64,000 nt of DNA. Source: CAZLQF01 sp964561545 (GTDB lineage: Bacteria; Bacteroidota; Bacteroidia; CAILMK01; CAYYUA01). The notes under the pieces are model-generated. The model saw nothing but the letters and a program-made list of their open reading frames with translations, was not told the DNA's origin and made no database searches. Positions 23,525 to 32,700 of the stretch are shown piece after piece. Positions within the stretch are counted from its first letter, which is position 1; each line of letters starts with the position of its first letter. The position numbers were made by a program, and so were the translations under genes. Location of the stretch: positions 100,139 to 164,138 of the forward strand of contig CAZLQF010000002.1 in NCBI GenBank assembly GCA_964561545.1. The letters are read 5' to 3'.

Positions 23525-24334
23525 TTAAGACAAAGTGGGATCGTAATAATACTCCTTTAGAAGACTTGTAAGTTTTTTGTTGGATACTTTTAAATGGAAC
23601 TCACCTCCCATCGCCACTGATATACCACCATTTTCTTCAGAGACAATAATGGCCAATGCATCGGTTTGCTCACTGATGCCCAAACCTGAACGATGCCGCA
23701 TGCCGAGTTCTCTGGGTACTTCATCATTTTCAGAAACGGGTAAAATACAGGATGCGGCTTTGATTTGATTGCCGGCTATAATCACAGCGCCATCATGCAG
23801 GGGACTGTTTTTCTTGAAAAGGCTTTCCAGTAATTTACCACTCACCCTGGCGTTAAGTTCAACACCAGATGAGGCATAATACCTAAGTTCAGAAGTATAA
23901 GCCAAAACGATCAAGGCCCCCATCCTTTGACGGGAAAGATTTTTAACAGATGAAACCACTTCAGAATAATTAAGCTCTTTTAACTCTGTTTCCAGTCGCC
24001 AGTTCCATGGCAAGACTTTATCCCAACTAAAATTTTGGTTGAACAAAACACTGTTGCGGCCGATCATTAATAAGAAACGCCTGATCTCTTGCTGGAAGAC
24101 TATTAATAAAGCCAAAACCCCTACCCCAATAAATTGCCCAAGAATGGTGGATAGGAGCTTCATTTTCAAAGCACTGACACCCAACCAAAAGAAATAAATG
24201 AAAAGTAAACCGAGGAAGATGTTAAAAGCAATCGTACCTTTGACCAGTTGATATAGCAAGTAAATAAGAAAGGCCACCAAAAAAATATCCAGGATGTCCA
24301 GTATCCGAATGTCCAAAAATTTAAAGATCTCCAT
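23525..24334 (-). CDS. cdaA: Diadenylate cyclase (CdaA type)
   Basis: A 269-aa membrane enzyme making cyclic di-AMP from two ATP. Three N-terminal TM helices (about 10-85) are followed by a DAC (DisA_N) domain with both catalytic motifs: DGA at 181-183 in SPLHDGAVIIAGNQI and RHRSG at 213-217 in GMRHRSGLGISEQTDALAI. The second messenger controls potassium/osmotic balance and cell-wall stress in other phyla. It lies 205 bp downstream of folP on the same strand, a pairing frequent in Bacteroidota. Confidence 0.95.
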   Translation of the reverse strand: MEIFKFLDIRILDILDIFLVAFLIYLLYQLVKGTIAFNIFLGLLFIYFFWLGVSALKMKLLSTILGQFIGVGVLALLIVFQQEIRRFLLMIGRNSVLFNQNFSWDKVLPWNWRLETELKELNYSEVVSSVKNLSRQRMGALIVLAYTSELRYYASSGVELNARVSGKLLESLFKKNSPLHDGAVIIAGNQIKAASCILPVSENDEVPRELGMRHRSGLGISEQTDALAIIVSEENGGISVAMGGEFHLKVSNKKLTSLLKEYYYDPTLS

Positions 24335-24539
24335 AACGGATCAGCAATTTAAGCAAAAATAACACAGTTTGGTGGGATTTTAAGTGTTAAAAGTTTTAGG
24401 TAGCTCGATAAGGGCTAATTCAGTTGTATGCGGGGTCATTTTTTTAATCCTGATGAAGTAGTCTGAAGCTTATCTACATAAATAAAAGATGTTTCTAATT
24501 TGTTATTAAGTCTTACGGCTTTTGTCTTGTTTCTAAGTT

Positions 24540-25415
24540 CTATTGATCAACCTCCACAGCCTTGTAATAATCCACCAGTTGAATGGCCTCTTTGGCCTGC
24601 TTAACATCGTGAACCCGAAGAATGCTGGCTCCATTTAACAATGCCAAGGTATTTAATACCGTTGACCCATTGAGTGCCTCTGCAGGTGGTTGATCCAGTA
24701 CTTTTTTGATCATACTTTTGCGGGAAAGGCCTACCAAAATAGGTAGTTCAAAAAACTTGAAAAACTTCAATTGTTTAAGCAATGTAAAATTATGATCCAC
24801 AGACTTACCAAAGCCAAAACCCGGGTCAATTATGACATCATTGATCTGATGGCGTTTCATTTCATCAACACGTTCTGATAAAAACTGGATGATGTCCTTA
24901 GTCACGTTTTGATAATTGGGATCCTTTTGCATGGTTTGGGGCGTGCCCTGCATATGCATCAGGATGTAAGGCACCTGGTTTTTGGCTACCGTCTCCACCA
25001 TTTGATCATCTCCCGTGCCAGCATAGATATCGTTGACCATCAGAGCTCCGGCATCTAAAGCTTTTTGAGCAACCTTGCTTCTAAAGGTATCTACTGAGAG
25101 AATAGCATTGGGATACGTTGTGGCAATAGCTTCAATGACAGGTATGGTGCGGGTAAGTTCCTCTTCTAAAGAAATATGTTCCGCACCGGGTCGGGAAGAA
25201 TAGCCACCAACATCGATAAAATCAGCGCCCTCTTCTAATAATTGCCTGGCCTGTTGCAAAGCATTGGATTGATCAAAATGTTTACCGCCATCGTAAAAAC
25301 TGTCAGGTGTCACATTCAAAATTCCCATTACCTTGGGATGGGCTAGGTCAAGAAGTTGATTACCACAACGGATCGTTGTTTTTGGCTCAAATGGTTTATG
25401 CTCGTTTACCATCAT
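24540..25415 (-). CDS. folP: Dihydropteroate synthase
   Basis: A 291-aa cytoplasmic enzyme condensing pABA with dihydropterin pyrophosphate (folate synthesis; sulfonamide target). Motifs: VMGILNVTPDSFYDGG (about 29-44), DFIDVGGYSSRPGA, ILSVDTFRSKVAQKALDAGA, MVNDIYAGTGDD, DVIIDPGFGFGKSVDHNF and LVGLSRKSM. All pterin- and pyrophosphate-binding residues appear present. DVGGYSSRPGA has Tyr where Glu/Ala is common (usually GESTRPG or GAMSSRPG-like), an acceptable Bacteroidota variant. It precedes cdaA; the start is one of two adjacent ATGs. Confidence 0.95.
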   Translation of the reverse strand: MMVNEHKPFEPKTTIRCGNQLLDLAHPKVMGILNVTPDSFYDGGKHFDQSNALQQARQLLEEGADFIDVGGYSSRPGAEHISLEEELTRTIPVIEAIATTYPNAILSVDTFRSKVAQKALDAGALMVNDIYAGTGDDQMVETVAKNQVPYILMHMQGTPQTMQKDPNYQNVTKDIIQFLSERVDEMKRHQINDVIIDPGFGFGKSVDHNFTLLKQLKFFKFFELPILVGLSRKSMIKKVLDQPPAEALNGSTVLNTLALLNGASILRVHDVKQAKEAIQLVDYYKAVEVDQ

Positions 25416-25688
25416 GATGGTTTCTTATCCGGGTAAAAAAATGAATTTATTGTTTCAAATTAAACAACAATACACCATGAATTAAGAAAAGTTTAGATTA
25501 TTTTCTTCCAATTAAACAAGAACCGAATTTTGCTGATTAAATCCTAATTAAATGAGTCATGGAACAAATTTTGATCACGCAGTACAAAACCAACAAAAAG
25601 AATAAACTGTGGTAAAAAGCTTAATCCGGAATTTTCATGCCTCAATAATTTGAACAATATTTGTAGTACTCAAAACTTGTTAGAACCA

Positions 25689-26813
25689 ATGGGAAAAGCA
25701 ATAACTTGGATTAGCCGCATCTTAGTAGGTGCATTGTTTATTTTTTCCGGGTTTATTAAAGCCAATGACCCGGATGGATTTGCTTACAAGCTTGAAGAAT
25801 ACTTTAATGTGTTCGGTACGCAATTCTTATCACCCATTTCCATTTACATCTCAATCCTGGCCTGTATCTTAGAGGTATTTGTTGGGATTATGCTTTTAAT
25901 TGGCTTATGGCGAAATTTTACCACTTGGTTGTTATTATTCATGATCCTATTCTTTTCCTTTTTAACCTTTTATTCAGCTTATTTCGAAGTAGTTCAGGAT
26001 TGCGGTTGCTTTGGGGATTTTCTTAAGTTGACGCCCTGGGAATCTTTCGGTAAAAATGCCATTCTTCTGGCATTGATTTTAATTTTATTCCTCAACAAAA
26101 CTTACATTGAACCGGCTTTCAAGGAAAGTATAGCTCAGAAAGTGGCTTTAGGGGCTTTAGCCTTGGCCATCATTTTCCCCGTTTATACTTATAGTTACTT
26201 GCCTGTATGGGATTTTAGGCCTTATAAGGAAGGCAATAACATTTATGAGCTCATGCAGGTACCCGAAGATGCCCCTGAAGATAAGTACAAAACCACTTTT
26301 ATTTACAAGAATAAGGAAAGTGGAGAAACCAAGGAATTCACAACAGACAACATCCCCTCGGATGATGAATGGAAATGGCAGGAAACCAACAACAAATTGG
26401 TCCAGAAAGGATACACCCCACCCATCCATGATTTTTCCATAACTGGCCCTGACGGTTATGAATACACCCAAGATTTTTTAGATCAAGAAAGTTATCGAAT
26501 CCTGGTTGTTCAATACGATTTGACCAAAAGCAATGGATCAGCTCAGAAAGAGATCAACCAATTAGCCAAGGCCATTAAAGGCAAACAAGACATGGGATTC
26601 TGGGCATTAACAGCCTCATCCGATGAAGAGCTAAAAGAATACCGGGAAGCCCATAATGTAAAATACCCCATTTATTTTACCGATGCTACTACGCTCAAAA
26701 CCATTATCAGGGCCAACCCTGGTGTGTTACTTATGAAAGGAAATGTAGTAAAACAAAAGTGGTCATCTCATAGCGTTCCTAATATGGAGGACCTGCGAAG
26801 TTATCTGCAATGA
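25689..26813 (+). CDS. BT_3928-family DoxX membrane protein with thioredoxin-like tail
   Basis: A 374-aa protein with an N-terminal DoxX-type four-helix membrane domain (about 1-155; ILVGALFIFSGFIKANDPDGF is the usual start, and VVQDCGCFGDFLKLTPWESFGKN carries the conserved CGCFG). A soluble C-terminal region (about 245-374; FSITGPDGYEYTQDFL ... LVVQYDLTKSNGSAQKE ... VKYPIYFTDATTLKTIIRANPGVLLMKG) resembles a redox-inactive thioredoxin fold. A TTG at 25650 would extend the N-terminus by 13 residues but lies in the likely promoter. It overlaps the next gene by 4 bp. Function unknown; the CGCFG motif suggests thiol chemistry. Confidence 0.88.
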   Translation: MGKAITWISRILVGALFIFSGFIKANDPDGFAYKLEEYFNVFGTQFLSPISIYISILACILEVFVGIMLLIGLWRNFTTWLLLFMILFFSFLTFYSAYFEVVQDCGCFGDFLKLTPWESFGKNAILLALILILFLNKTYIEPAFKESIAQKVALGALALAIIFPVYTYSYLPVWDFRPYKEGNNIYELMQVPEDAPEDKYKTTFIYKNKESGETKEFTTDNIPSDDEWKWQETNNKLVQKGYTPPIHDFSITGPDGYEYTQDFLDQESYRILVVQYDLTKSNGSAQKEINQLAKAIKGKQDMGFWALTASSDEELKEYREAHNVKYPIYFTDATTLKTIIRANPGVLLMKGNVVKQKWSSHSVPNMEDLRSYLQ

Positions 26814-27868
26814 TCCGTTTTATACTTAAAAGGCTGCTTTACGGGTTTTTCGTTTTACTGGGCGTTATTGTAGTAGTATTTTTCCTCTTTAATGTTTTAC
26901 CTGGTGACCCTGCACGCCAAATGCTTGGCCAACGTTCTGACATCACCACCATCAAATCCATCAGAAAGGACTTGGGCCTCAATAAGCCATTACACATGCA
27001 GCTTCTAATGTACATCAACGATGTGTCGCCAATTTCCTTTCATGAAGATACCCAAGCCAATCAAGAGAAATACCGGTATAACAAACTTGTAAACTTTGGC
27101 GATAAAAATGTAATGGTAGCAAAAACGCCATATTTGAGGCGTTCTTACCAATCACGGCAGCGGGTTTCAAAGATTCTGGGAGATGCCTTACCCCAAACGG
27201 CTCTTTTGGCTGTTACATCACTTTTTTTCGCCACCATTGTGGGCATTATGTTCGGTGTGGTATCGGCCATCCATAAATACTCCATTCGGGATCATTCACT
27301 CATGGTATTTGCCATTCTTGGGATTTCGACACCCTCGTTTTTTTCCAGTATTATTATATCCTGGTTGTTTGGGTTCGTGCTTGCTGACATCACCAACCTC
27401 AACATGTATGGCGGCTTGTACGATTACAATGCGATGGAAGGCAAGGTCCTCGAGCTAAAAAATTTGATCCTCCCGGCTGTTACACTCGGGATCCGTCCAT
27501 TGGCAATTATTACCCAGCTTACCCGTTCTTCTATGCTGGATGTGCTGAACATGGATTACATCCGAACGGCTCGCGCTAAAGGTGTAAAAGATAAGCTTGT
27601 ACTTTACAAGCATGCCTTGCGGAATGCCCTAAACCCTGTTTTAACAGCCGTTTCAGGATGGCTGGCTTCCTTGCTGGGCGGAGCGTTCTTTGTCGAGTAC
27701 ATTTTTAACTGGAACGGCATCGGCAAGGTCACCATCGATGCACTCAACAAATCGGACTTCCCAGTGGTTATGGGTGCTGTTCTATTCATTTCAGTGGTCT
27801 TCGTTATCATCAACCTCCTCGTTGACTTGCTTTATGGGGCTTTGGACCCGAGGGTGCGGTTTGATTAA
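26810..27868 (+). CDS. ABC transporter permease (DppB/OppB type), orphan
   Basis: A 352-aa inner-membrane permease of the peptide/nickel importer family. It begins IRFILKRLLYGFFVLLGVIVVVFFLFNVLPGDPARQMLGQ, the typical DppB start. Six TM helices are evident, with a long periplasmic insertion after the first. The EAA-like loop is TRSSMLDVLNMDYIRTARAKGVKDKLVLYKHALRNAL, which binds the ATPase. No solute-binding protein, second permease or ATPase gene is adjacent. Its 4-bp overlap with the BT_3928-type gene indicates translational coupling. In Bacteroidota such permease genes are often scattered from their partners. Confidence 0.9.
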   Translation: MIRFILKRLLYGFFVLLGVIVVVFFLFNVLPGDPARQMLGQRSDITTIKSIRKDLGLNKPLHMQLLMYINDVSPISFHEDTQANQEKYRYNKLVNFGDKNVMVAKTPYLRRSYQSRQRVSKILGDALPQTALLAVTSLFFATIVGIMFGVVSAIHKYSIRDHSLMVFAILGISTPSFFSSIIISWLFGFVLADITNLNMYGGLYDYNAMEGKVLELKNLILPAVTLGIRPLAIITQLTRSSMLDVLNMDYIRTARAKGVKDKLVLYKHALRNALNPVLTAVSGWLASLLGGAFFVEYIFNWNGIGKVTIDALNKSDFPVVMGAVLFISVVFVIINLLVDLLYGALDPRVRFD

Positions 27869-28009
27869 CAATTGGCAATTTTAGTTTAATTTTTAATTAA
27901 AAATGGTCAAGCTATTTCAGGAACATGCAAATGAAAATTTCCTGTATATAGCTTATAATTTGTTGGGGCGGGTTATTTTACTAACTTTACTACCCTAAAA
28001 TGGAAGGCC

Positions 28010-28585
28010 ATGACACACCTTTTAAGATCGATTTCAACCTTGCTGATTGTTTTTTCCTTCAGTGCTTGCAATATGGGTTCTAACCAAAATGAGAACAATA
28101 CAAACCAAGAATCCAAGGAAAAGCAAGCATCATCCGAAAAAGCAAAAGAAAAGACGAATCGAACTTCTGAACAAAATCAAAACACACCCTATGAGGGTTA
28201 TCAATGGGCATCAAATGACCGTTTTGATTTTAGAATAGCCATTCCCAAAGATTGGAAAGTACTAAAAACCAGTGATAACCAGGATGGCTTCCATATTGGT
28301 GCCGACCAAGAAAAAGTGGACATTCGCTGTTATGGAGAAACACTCAATGCTGCCATTAAAAGCTTTGACGAAGAAATATGCCAGAATAGTAGCACTTTCA
28401 GCTTTATAGATGATGCCGAAGGCAAAAAATGTATGGCCGATAATGAATGGTATTTTTTCAGGAAAAAGAACCAAGAGGAAAGGGTTACATTTTACATTAA
28501 AGCTCCTAAAACGTGGCTTGATGAACACCAAGATAAACTTCACAAAATTGCAAGGTCATTGACCTTCCAAAATATGACCAGCTAA
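28010..28585 (+). CDS. Hypothetical lipoprotein
   Basis: A 191-aa lipoprotein with signal LLRSISTLLIVFSFSAC (lipobox FSAC). Residues about 24-60 are a low-complexity N/E/K/Q/S linker. The globular end (about 65-190) begins YEGYQWASNDRFDFRIAIPKDWKVLKTSDNQDG and ends VTFYIKAPKTWLDEHQDKLHKIARSLTF. That pattern recalls PsbP/DUF1795-like lipoproteins, which start with an F-x-I-x-P-x-x-W segment and end with a final helix. I cannot assign a function. It is transcribed alone. Confidence 0.75.
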   Translation: MTHLLRSISTLLIVFSFSACNMGSNQNENNTNQESKEKQASSEKAKEKTNRTSEQNQNTPYEGYQWASNDRFDFRIAIPKDWKVLKTSDNQDGFHIGADQEKVDIRCYGETLNAAIKSFDEEICQNSSTFSFIDDAEGKKCMADNEWYFFRKKNQEERVTFYIKAPKTWLDEHQDKLHKIARSLTFQNMTS

Positions 28586-28687
28586 ATTGGTGGTGAAAAC
28601 TGAATTGTTAATCCAAACCTATTCAACCTTGACCCCATAAAGCAAACCCTCTTCAATAATAACGCCAATATCTAATATTACTAATCG

Positions 28688-29392
28688 CTAATTGGCACCA
28701 GCGATCCGATAATCCACCAGCTCCTCTCCTACTTCAAGGTTAAAGTACCTTCTAAATAAATAGGTTACGCCATAAAACAAGGGGGTATCAAACATGGCAA
28801 CTAAAATTTTAAACAACCAGGCATCCAGAATAAATGAGGCAATGGTAGGTGCATCTTCCAGTCCAAAAAAGATAACAGTGGTAACCAAAGTACTGTCAAT
28901 AAATTGAGAAAAAATGGTAGAACCATTGTTACGGAGCCATAGCATACGGCCATTGGTCAGGCGCTTCCAAAAATGAAACACACGGACGTCAATAAGTTGA
29001 GCTGTTAAATAGGCCGTCATGGAGGCAACGATAACTCGCCACGTGCTTTTAAAGGTAATATTGTAAACCTCATCGCTAACCTTGGATTCGCCAATAGCCG
29101 GAAAGGCAGCGCCCAAAAAAATGACACCGATTACAAATACAGAGGCTACAAAACCGGCTAAAACAACTTTCCTGGTTTCTTTCTTGCCATAAATCTCAGA
29201 CAAAACATCGGTAATTAAGAAAGTAATGGGGTAAGGCAATACACCGGCTGACAATACAAAGGTTTTGAATCCCAGGTCAACGGATACAAATTTGTTAGCA
29301 ATCAAATTACAGGAAACCAATGCTGCGATGAAAAGGCCTGCCAAAATAAGAAACAATAAATCGGCTTGTCCTTTCTTATTGTTTGTTGCCAA
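28688..29392 (-). CDS. Queuosine precursor transporter (YhhQ/VUT family)
   Basis: A 234-aa integral membrane protein. Family markers are FIAALVSCNLIANKFV, VLPYPITFLITDVLSEIYGKKETRKVV, TAYLTAQLIDVRVFHFWKRLTNGRMLWLRNNGSTIFSQFIDSTLVT and the C-terminal LVAMFDTPLFYGVTYLFRR. E. coli YhhQ imports preQ0/preQ1 for tRNA queuosine synthesis. About six TM segments, full length. No preQ1 riboswitch-like element was seen upstream on the minus strand, and no queuosine genes are adjacent. Confidence 0.92.
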   Translation of the reverse strand: MATNNKKGQADLLFLILAGLFIAALVSCNLIANKFVSVDLGFKTFVLSAGVLPYPITFLITDVLSEIYGKKETRKVVLAGFVASVFVIGVIFLGAAFPAIGESKVSDEVYNITFKSTWRVIVASMTAYLTAQLIDVRVFHFWKRLTNGRMLWLRNNGSTIFSQFIDSTLVTTVIFFGLEDAPTIASFILDAWLFKILVAMFDTPLFYGVTYLFRRYFNLEVGEELVDYRIAGAN

Positions 29393-29575
29393 TGCTTGCA
29401 GGAATTTTGGTCAAATAAACAAAAATCATTCAACTTTTTAAACCGGATATGCTGTTTTATTCAACTTTTCAACGTAAATCCAAGATGGATGTTTAAACAA
29501 TTTTAACCAATTTGAGCTTTGCCTGGTACCAACCCAAATCATTGTAATAAATGGATTAGAAAACTTATTTTACGT

Positions 29576-29583
29576 TAACTTTG
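29576..29583 (+). promoter_or_regulatory. -7 promoter element for the GNAT-lysC-rarA operon
   Basis: TAACTTTG followed by C, 38 nt before the GTG start at 29622. The -33 region has only a weak TTAG. Confidence 0.6.
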
Positions 29584-29621
29584 CTTCATCAGTAACCTTT
29601 ATACCATTTAAAGAGAAGCAA

Positions 29622-30101
29622 GTGGACGTCAATATCCGCCATGCAAGCAATGAAGACCTAACCAAGGTTCACGAATTAATAGGTGAGCTTGCAGCCTATG
29701 AAAAGGCGCCCGAGGAAGTAACCCTGGACCAGGCTACTTTTAAAAAGGATTTTCAATCAGGCCATAAGCCTTATTTCAACATCCTGGTAGCAGAATTGGA
29801 GCAAACCATCGTAGGTTTTGCCCTTTATTTCTTCACCTATTCTACTTGGAAAGGGAGGTGCTTGTATCTTGAAGATTTTTATGTAAAAGCAAATCACCGC
29901 AGGAAGAGAATAGGTCAAGCATTGTTTGAGGCTATTCTAAGAATTGCTAAAGAAGAAGCGGCAAAGAGGTTGGCCTGGCAAGTGCTTGAATGGAATGAAC
30001 CGGCCATTGAATTTTACAAGAAATACAATGCGGAATTAGACCCTCAATGGATCAATGGCCGATTGCGCGAAAACCAGATTGAAGCAGCGAAAACAAGGTA
30101 A
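29622..30101 (+). CDS. GNAT N-acetyltransferase, SSAT (diamine acetyltransferase)-like
   Basis: A 159-aa acetyl-CoA-dependent acetyltransferase. It starts at GTG (29622), preceded by AAAGAGAAG. The region IVGFALYFFTYSTWKGRCLYLEDFYVKANHRRKRIGQALF is very like spermidine/spermine acetyltransferases (FTYxxWxGxxLYLEDFxV; RRxxIGxxLF binds CoA). EWNEPAIEFYKKYNAE is the final core motif. The substrate is therefore probably a polyamine or related amine such as thialysine; this is family-based inference. It is the first gene of an operon with lysC 6 bp downstream and then rarA. Confidence 0.88.
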   Translation: MDVNIRHASNEDLTKVHELIGELAAYEKAPEEVTLDQATFKKDFQSGHKPYFNILVAELEQTIVGFALYFFTYSTWKGRCLYLEDFYVKANHRRKRIGQALFEAILRIAKEEAAKRLAWQVLEWNEPAIEFYKKYNAELDPQWINGRLRENQIEAAKTR

Positions 30102-30107
30102 TTGTCA

Positions 30108-31385
30108 ATGAAAGTTTTAAAGTTTGGAGGGGCATCGGTTAAAGATGCAGGGGCAGTAAAAAATATAGCGCAAATCCTCGAATCCTACAAGGAAGAAGAG
30201 TTGGTAGTTATAATTTCAGCCATGGGCAAAACCACCAATGCCCTTGAAGAGCTCATTAATTTATACTATGAAGGGTCAAATGAATTATGGGATCAAGCAA
30301 GAGCCCTTAAGGAATATCATACCAATATCATTGAAGTCCTTTTTAACACGCGTGAAATAGCTATAATGGATGAGGTTGAAAACCTCTTCTTTGATCTGGA
30401 ATTCCACCTTGAACAACCGTATCAAGAGAACTATGCGCGTTTATACGATGAGATTGTTAGCTATGGGGAACTATTTTCCACCAAGATCATCAGTGCTTAC
30501 TTAACATTTAAGGGGTTTAAAAACAAATGGCTGGATTCAAGGAATTTTATCATTACCGATGGGCTCCACCGCTTTGCCAGGGTCCATTGGGACTCAACCA
30601 CCAAGTTGATCCAAACCAAAGCAAAGCCATTGGTCGATCAAATGCCGGTTATTACACAGGGTTTTATAGGAAGATCAGCAGAAAAAGCAACCACCACGCT
30701 CGGCCGTGAGGGCTCCGACTATTCAGCAGCCATTTATGCACATGCACTTGATGCTGAAAAAGTCTTAATTTGGAAAGATGTTCCTGGTGTTTTGAATGCT
30801 GACCCTCAAAAATTCCAGGATACAATTAAGTTCAAAACCTTACCTTATGAAGAAGCCATTGAAATGAGTTACTATGGCGCTAAAGTATTGCATGCCAAAA
30901 CCATCAAGCCACTACAGAACAAAGAGATACAACTGGAAGTCAAATCCTTTTTAAACCCCGATGAGCCAGGGACCACGATTAAAAGCAATGTTTCTAAAAC
31001 CATTGACAATCCAATCTTCATCCATAAGGAAGCTCAATGTTTGATTGCCCTTACCACCCGTGATTATTCCTTCATTGAAGAGCAAAACTTAAGTAAAATT
31101 TTTAAAGCGCTGGCCCATTTGGGCATTCGGGTCAACTTGATGAGCAGTTCAGCCATCCGTTTTTCCATTTGTGTAGACCATGATCCGGTTAGATTGGAAG
31201 AACTACAAAATGTATTGAAAGAAGATTTTAAAATTGAAACCGACAAAAATTTAGAATTACTGACCATCCGCCATTATCAAGATGACATTGTGAAGAAACT
31301 TACCAAGGGAAAGCAAGTCCTAATTGAAAATACCAACCAGGAAACGGTACAATTTGTGTTAAAACCCAACAGCTATGACGAATAA
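30108..31385 (+). CDS. lysC: Aspartate kinase
   Basis: A 425-aa monofunctional aspartokinase, first step of Lys/Thr/Met and diaminopimelate synthesis. N-terminal kinase motif KFGGASV (residues 5-11; the common form is KFGGTSV), TTLGREGSDYSAA for substrate binding, DVPGVLNADPQKF and YEEAIEMSYYGAKVLH. The C-terminal ~120 residues form ACT domains (regulation by lysine or threonine). The ATG at 30108 is preferred to a TTG two codons upstream. It overlaps rarA by 11 bp. There is no fused homoserine dehydrogenase, unlike ThrA. Confidence 0.95.
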   Translation: MKVLKFGGASVKDAGAVKNIAQILESYKEEELVVIISAMGKTTNALEELINLYYEGSNELWDQARALKEYHTNIIEVLFNTREIAIMDEVENLFFDLEFHLEQPYQENYARLYDEIVSYGELFSTKIISAYLTFKGFKNKWLDSRNFIITDGLHRFARVHWDSTTKLIQTKAKPLVDQMPVITQGFIGRSAEKATTTLGREGSDYSAAIYAHALDAEKVLIWKDVPGVLNADPQKFQDTIKFKTLPYEEAIEMSYYGAKVLHAKTIKPLQNKEIQLEVKSFLNPDEPGTTIKSNVSKTIDNPIFIHKEAQCLIALTTRDYSFIEEQNLSKIFKALAHLGIRVNLMSSSAIRFSICVDHDPVRLEELQNVLKEDFKIETDKNLELLTIRHYQDDIVKKLTKGKQVLIENTNQETVQFVLKPNSYDE

Positions 31386-32637
31386 GCCCCTGGCAGAACG
31401 AATGCGCCCTAAAAATTTAGACCAATTTGTGGGTCAAGACCACTTGGTTGGGCCTAAGGCCATTTTACGCAATGCCATTGAACAAAAAAATGTGCCTTCG
31501 ATGATCTTTTGGGGGCCGCCCGGAACGGGCAAAACGACCCTGGCCCACATTATAGCTAACCAGCTTAACTTGCCTTTTTATGCCTTGAGTGCCATACAAG
31601 CAGGTGTTAAAGAAGTAAGAAAAGTAATAGACACTGCTCAAAAGCAAGGCCAAGCCATTTTGTTCATCGATGAGATCCACCGTTTCAATAAAGGCCAGCA
31701 GGATGCCATGCTGGCAGCAGTTGAAAAGGGTACTGTGATCCTCATCGGGGCTACCACAGAAAACCCTTCATTTGAGGTCAATGCTGCCCTACTCTCTCGC
31801 TGCCAGGTTTACATTCTGAAAGCATTAGAGGAAGCGGATTTAAAACAATTGGTCCATCATGTGTTAGAGCATGATAATTATTTACAAACAAAAACAATTA
31901 CCATCCAACAATGGGATGCCCTGTTTCAATTGAGCGGCGGGGATGCCAGAAGGCTGTTGAACATTATCGAATTGGCGGTTGATCAGGCAGGAAGTAACCA
32001 AATCGACATCACCAATGAAGGTGTAATGGAGGCTGCACAGGAAAAAGTGGCTTTGTATGACAAACAAGGTGATCAACATTACGATATTGTGTCAGCTTTT
32101 ATCAAATCCATGAGGGGTAGTGATCCGAATGCAGCCGTATATTGGATGGCCCGGATGATTGAAGGAGGTGAGGAACCTAAATTCATTGCCAGAAGAATGG
32201 TAATCCTTGCTTCAGAGGACATTGGCAATGCCAACCCCAATGCAATGGTGTTGGCCAACAACTGCTTCCAAGCGATTGATGTCATTGGCATGCCAGAGGC
32301 CCGGATCATATTATCGCAAACAGCGGTATATTTAGCAACCTCACCTAAAAGCAATAGCACTTACGAGGCTATTAACCAAGCCCAGGCTGCCGTTAAGGAA
32401 AGTGGCGATCTCCCCGTTCCCATGCACTTAAGGAATGCACCAACCAAACTTATGAAGCAGCAGGGCTATGGTAAAGGCTACCAATACGCCCATAGCTATT
32501 CGGGAAATTTTGTAGAGCAGGAGTTCCTACCTGATCAATTAAAAGGCCAGAAATTTTATGAACCCGGTGCTAACACTCGGGAAAAAGATGTAAGGAAAAA
32601 CCTCAAGAATATGTGGAAAGGAAAGTATGGATATTAG
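31375..32637 (+). CDS. rarA: Replication-associated recombination protein A
   Basis: A 420-aa AAA+ ATPase (RarA/MgsA/WRNIP1 family) acting at stalled replication forks and single-strand gaps. Walker A GPPGTGKTT (46-54), Walker B FIDEIHRFNKGQQDA (about 99-113), sensor GATTENPSFEVNAALLSRC, and the C-terminal tetramer domain (YDIVSAFIKSMRGSDPNAAVYWMARMIEGGEEPKFIARRM, then GYQYAHSY). Full length. The start codon lies inside lysC, so expression is coupled to lysC and the acetyltransferase gene. Confidence 0.96.
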   Translation: MTNKPLAERMRPKNLDQFVGQDHLVGPKAILRNAIEQKNVPSMIFWGPPGTGKTTLAHIIANQLNLPFYALSAIQAGVKEVRKVIDTAQKQGQAILFIDEIHRFNKGQQDAMLAAVEKGTVILIGATTENPSFEVNAALLSRCQVYILKALEEADLKQLVHHVLEHDNYLQTKTITIQQWDALFQLSGGDARRLLNIIELAVDQAGSNQIDITNEGVMEAAQEKVALYDKQGDQHYDIVSAFIKSMRGSDPNAAVYWMARMIEGGEEPKFIARRMVILASEDIGNANPNAMVLANNCFQAIDVIGMPEARIILSQTAVYLATSPKSNSTYEAINQAQAAVKESGDLPVPMHLRNAPTKLMKQQGYGKGYQYAHSYSGNFVEQEFLPDQLKGQKFYEPGANTREKDVRKNLKNMWKGKYGY

Positions 32638-32645
32638 TTTGTGGC

Positions 32646-32671
32646 TGTTAACATGGTAACATGTACTTTTG
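32646..32671 (+). promoter_or_regulatory. Promoter with embedded palindrome for the ABC exporter operon
   Basis: TACTTTTG at 32664-32671 is the -7 element, 29 nt before the ATG at 32701. Immediately upstream, 32646-32661 forms a near-perfect 16-bp palindrome (TGTTA ... TAACA, one mismatched pair), placed in the promoter spacer like a repressor operator. Confidence 0.55.
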
Positions 32672-32700
32672 TGTGAGTAACACTTTAATTCCAAACGGGA

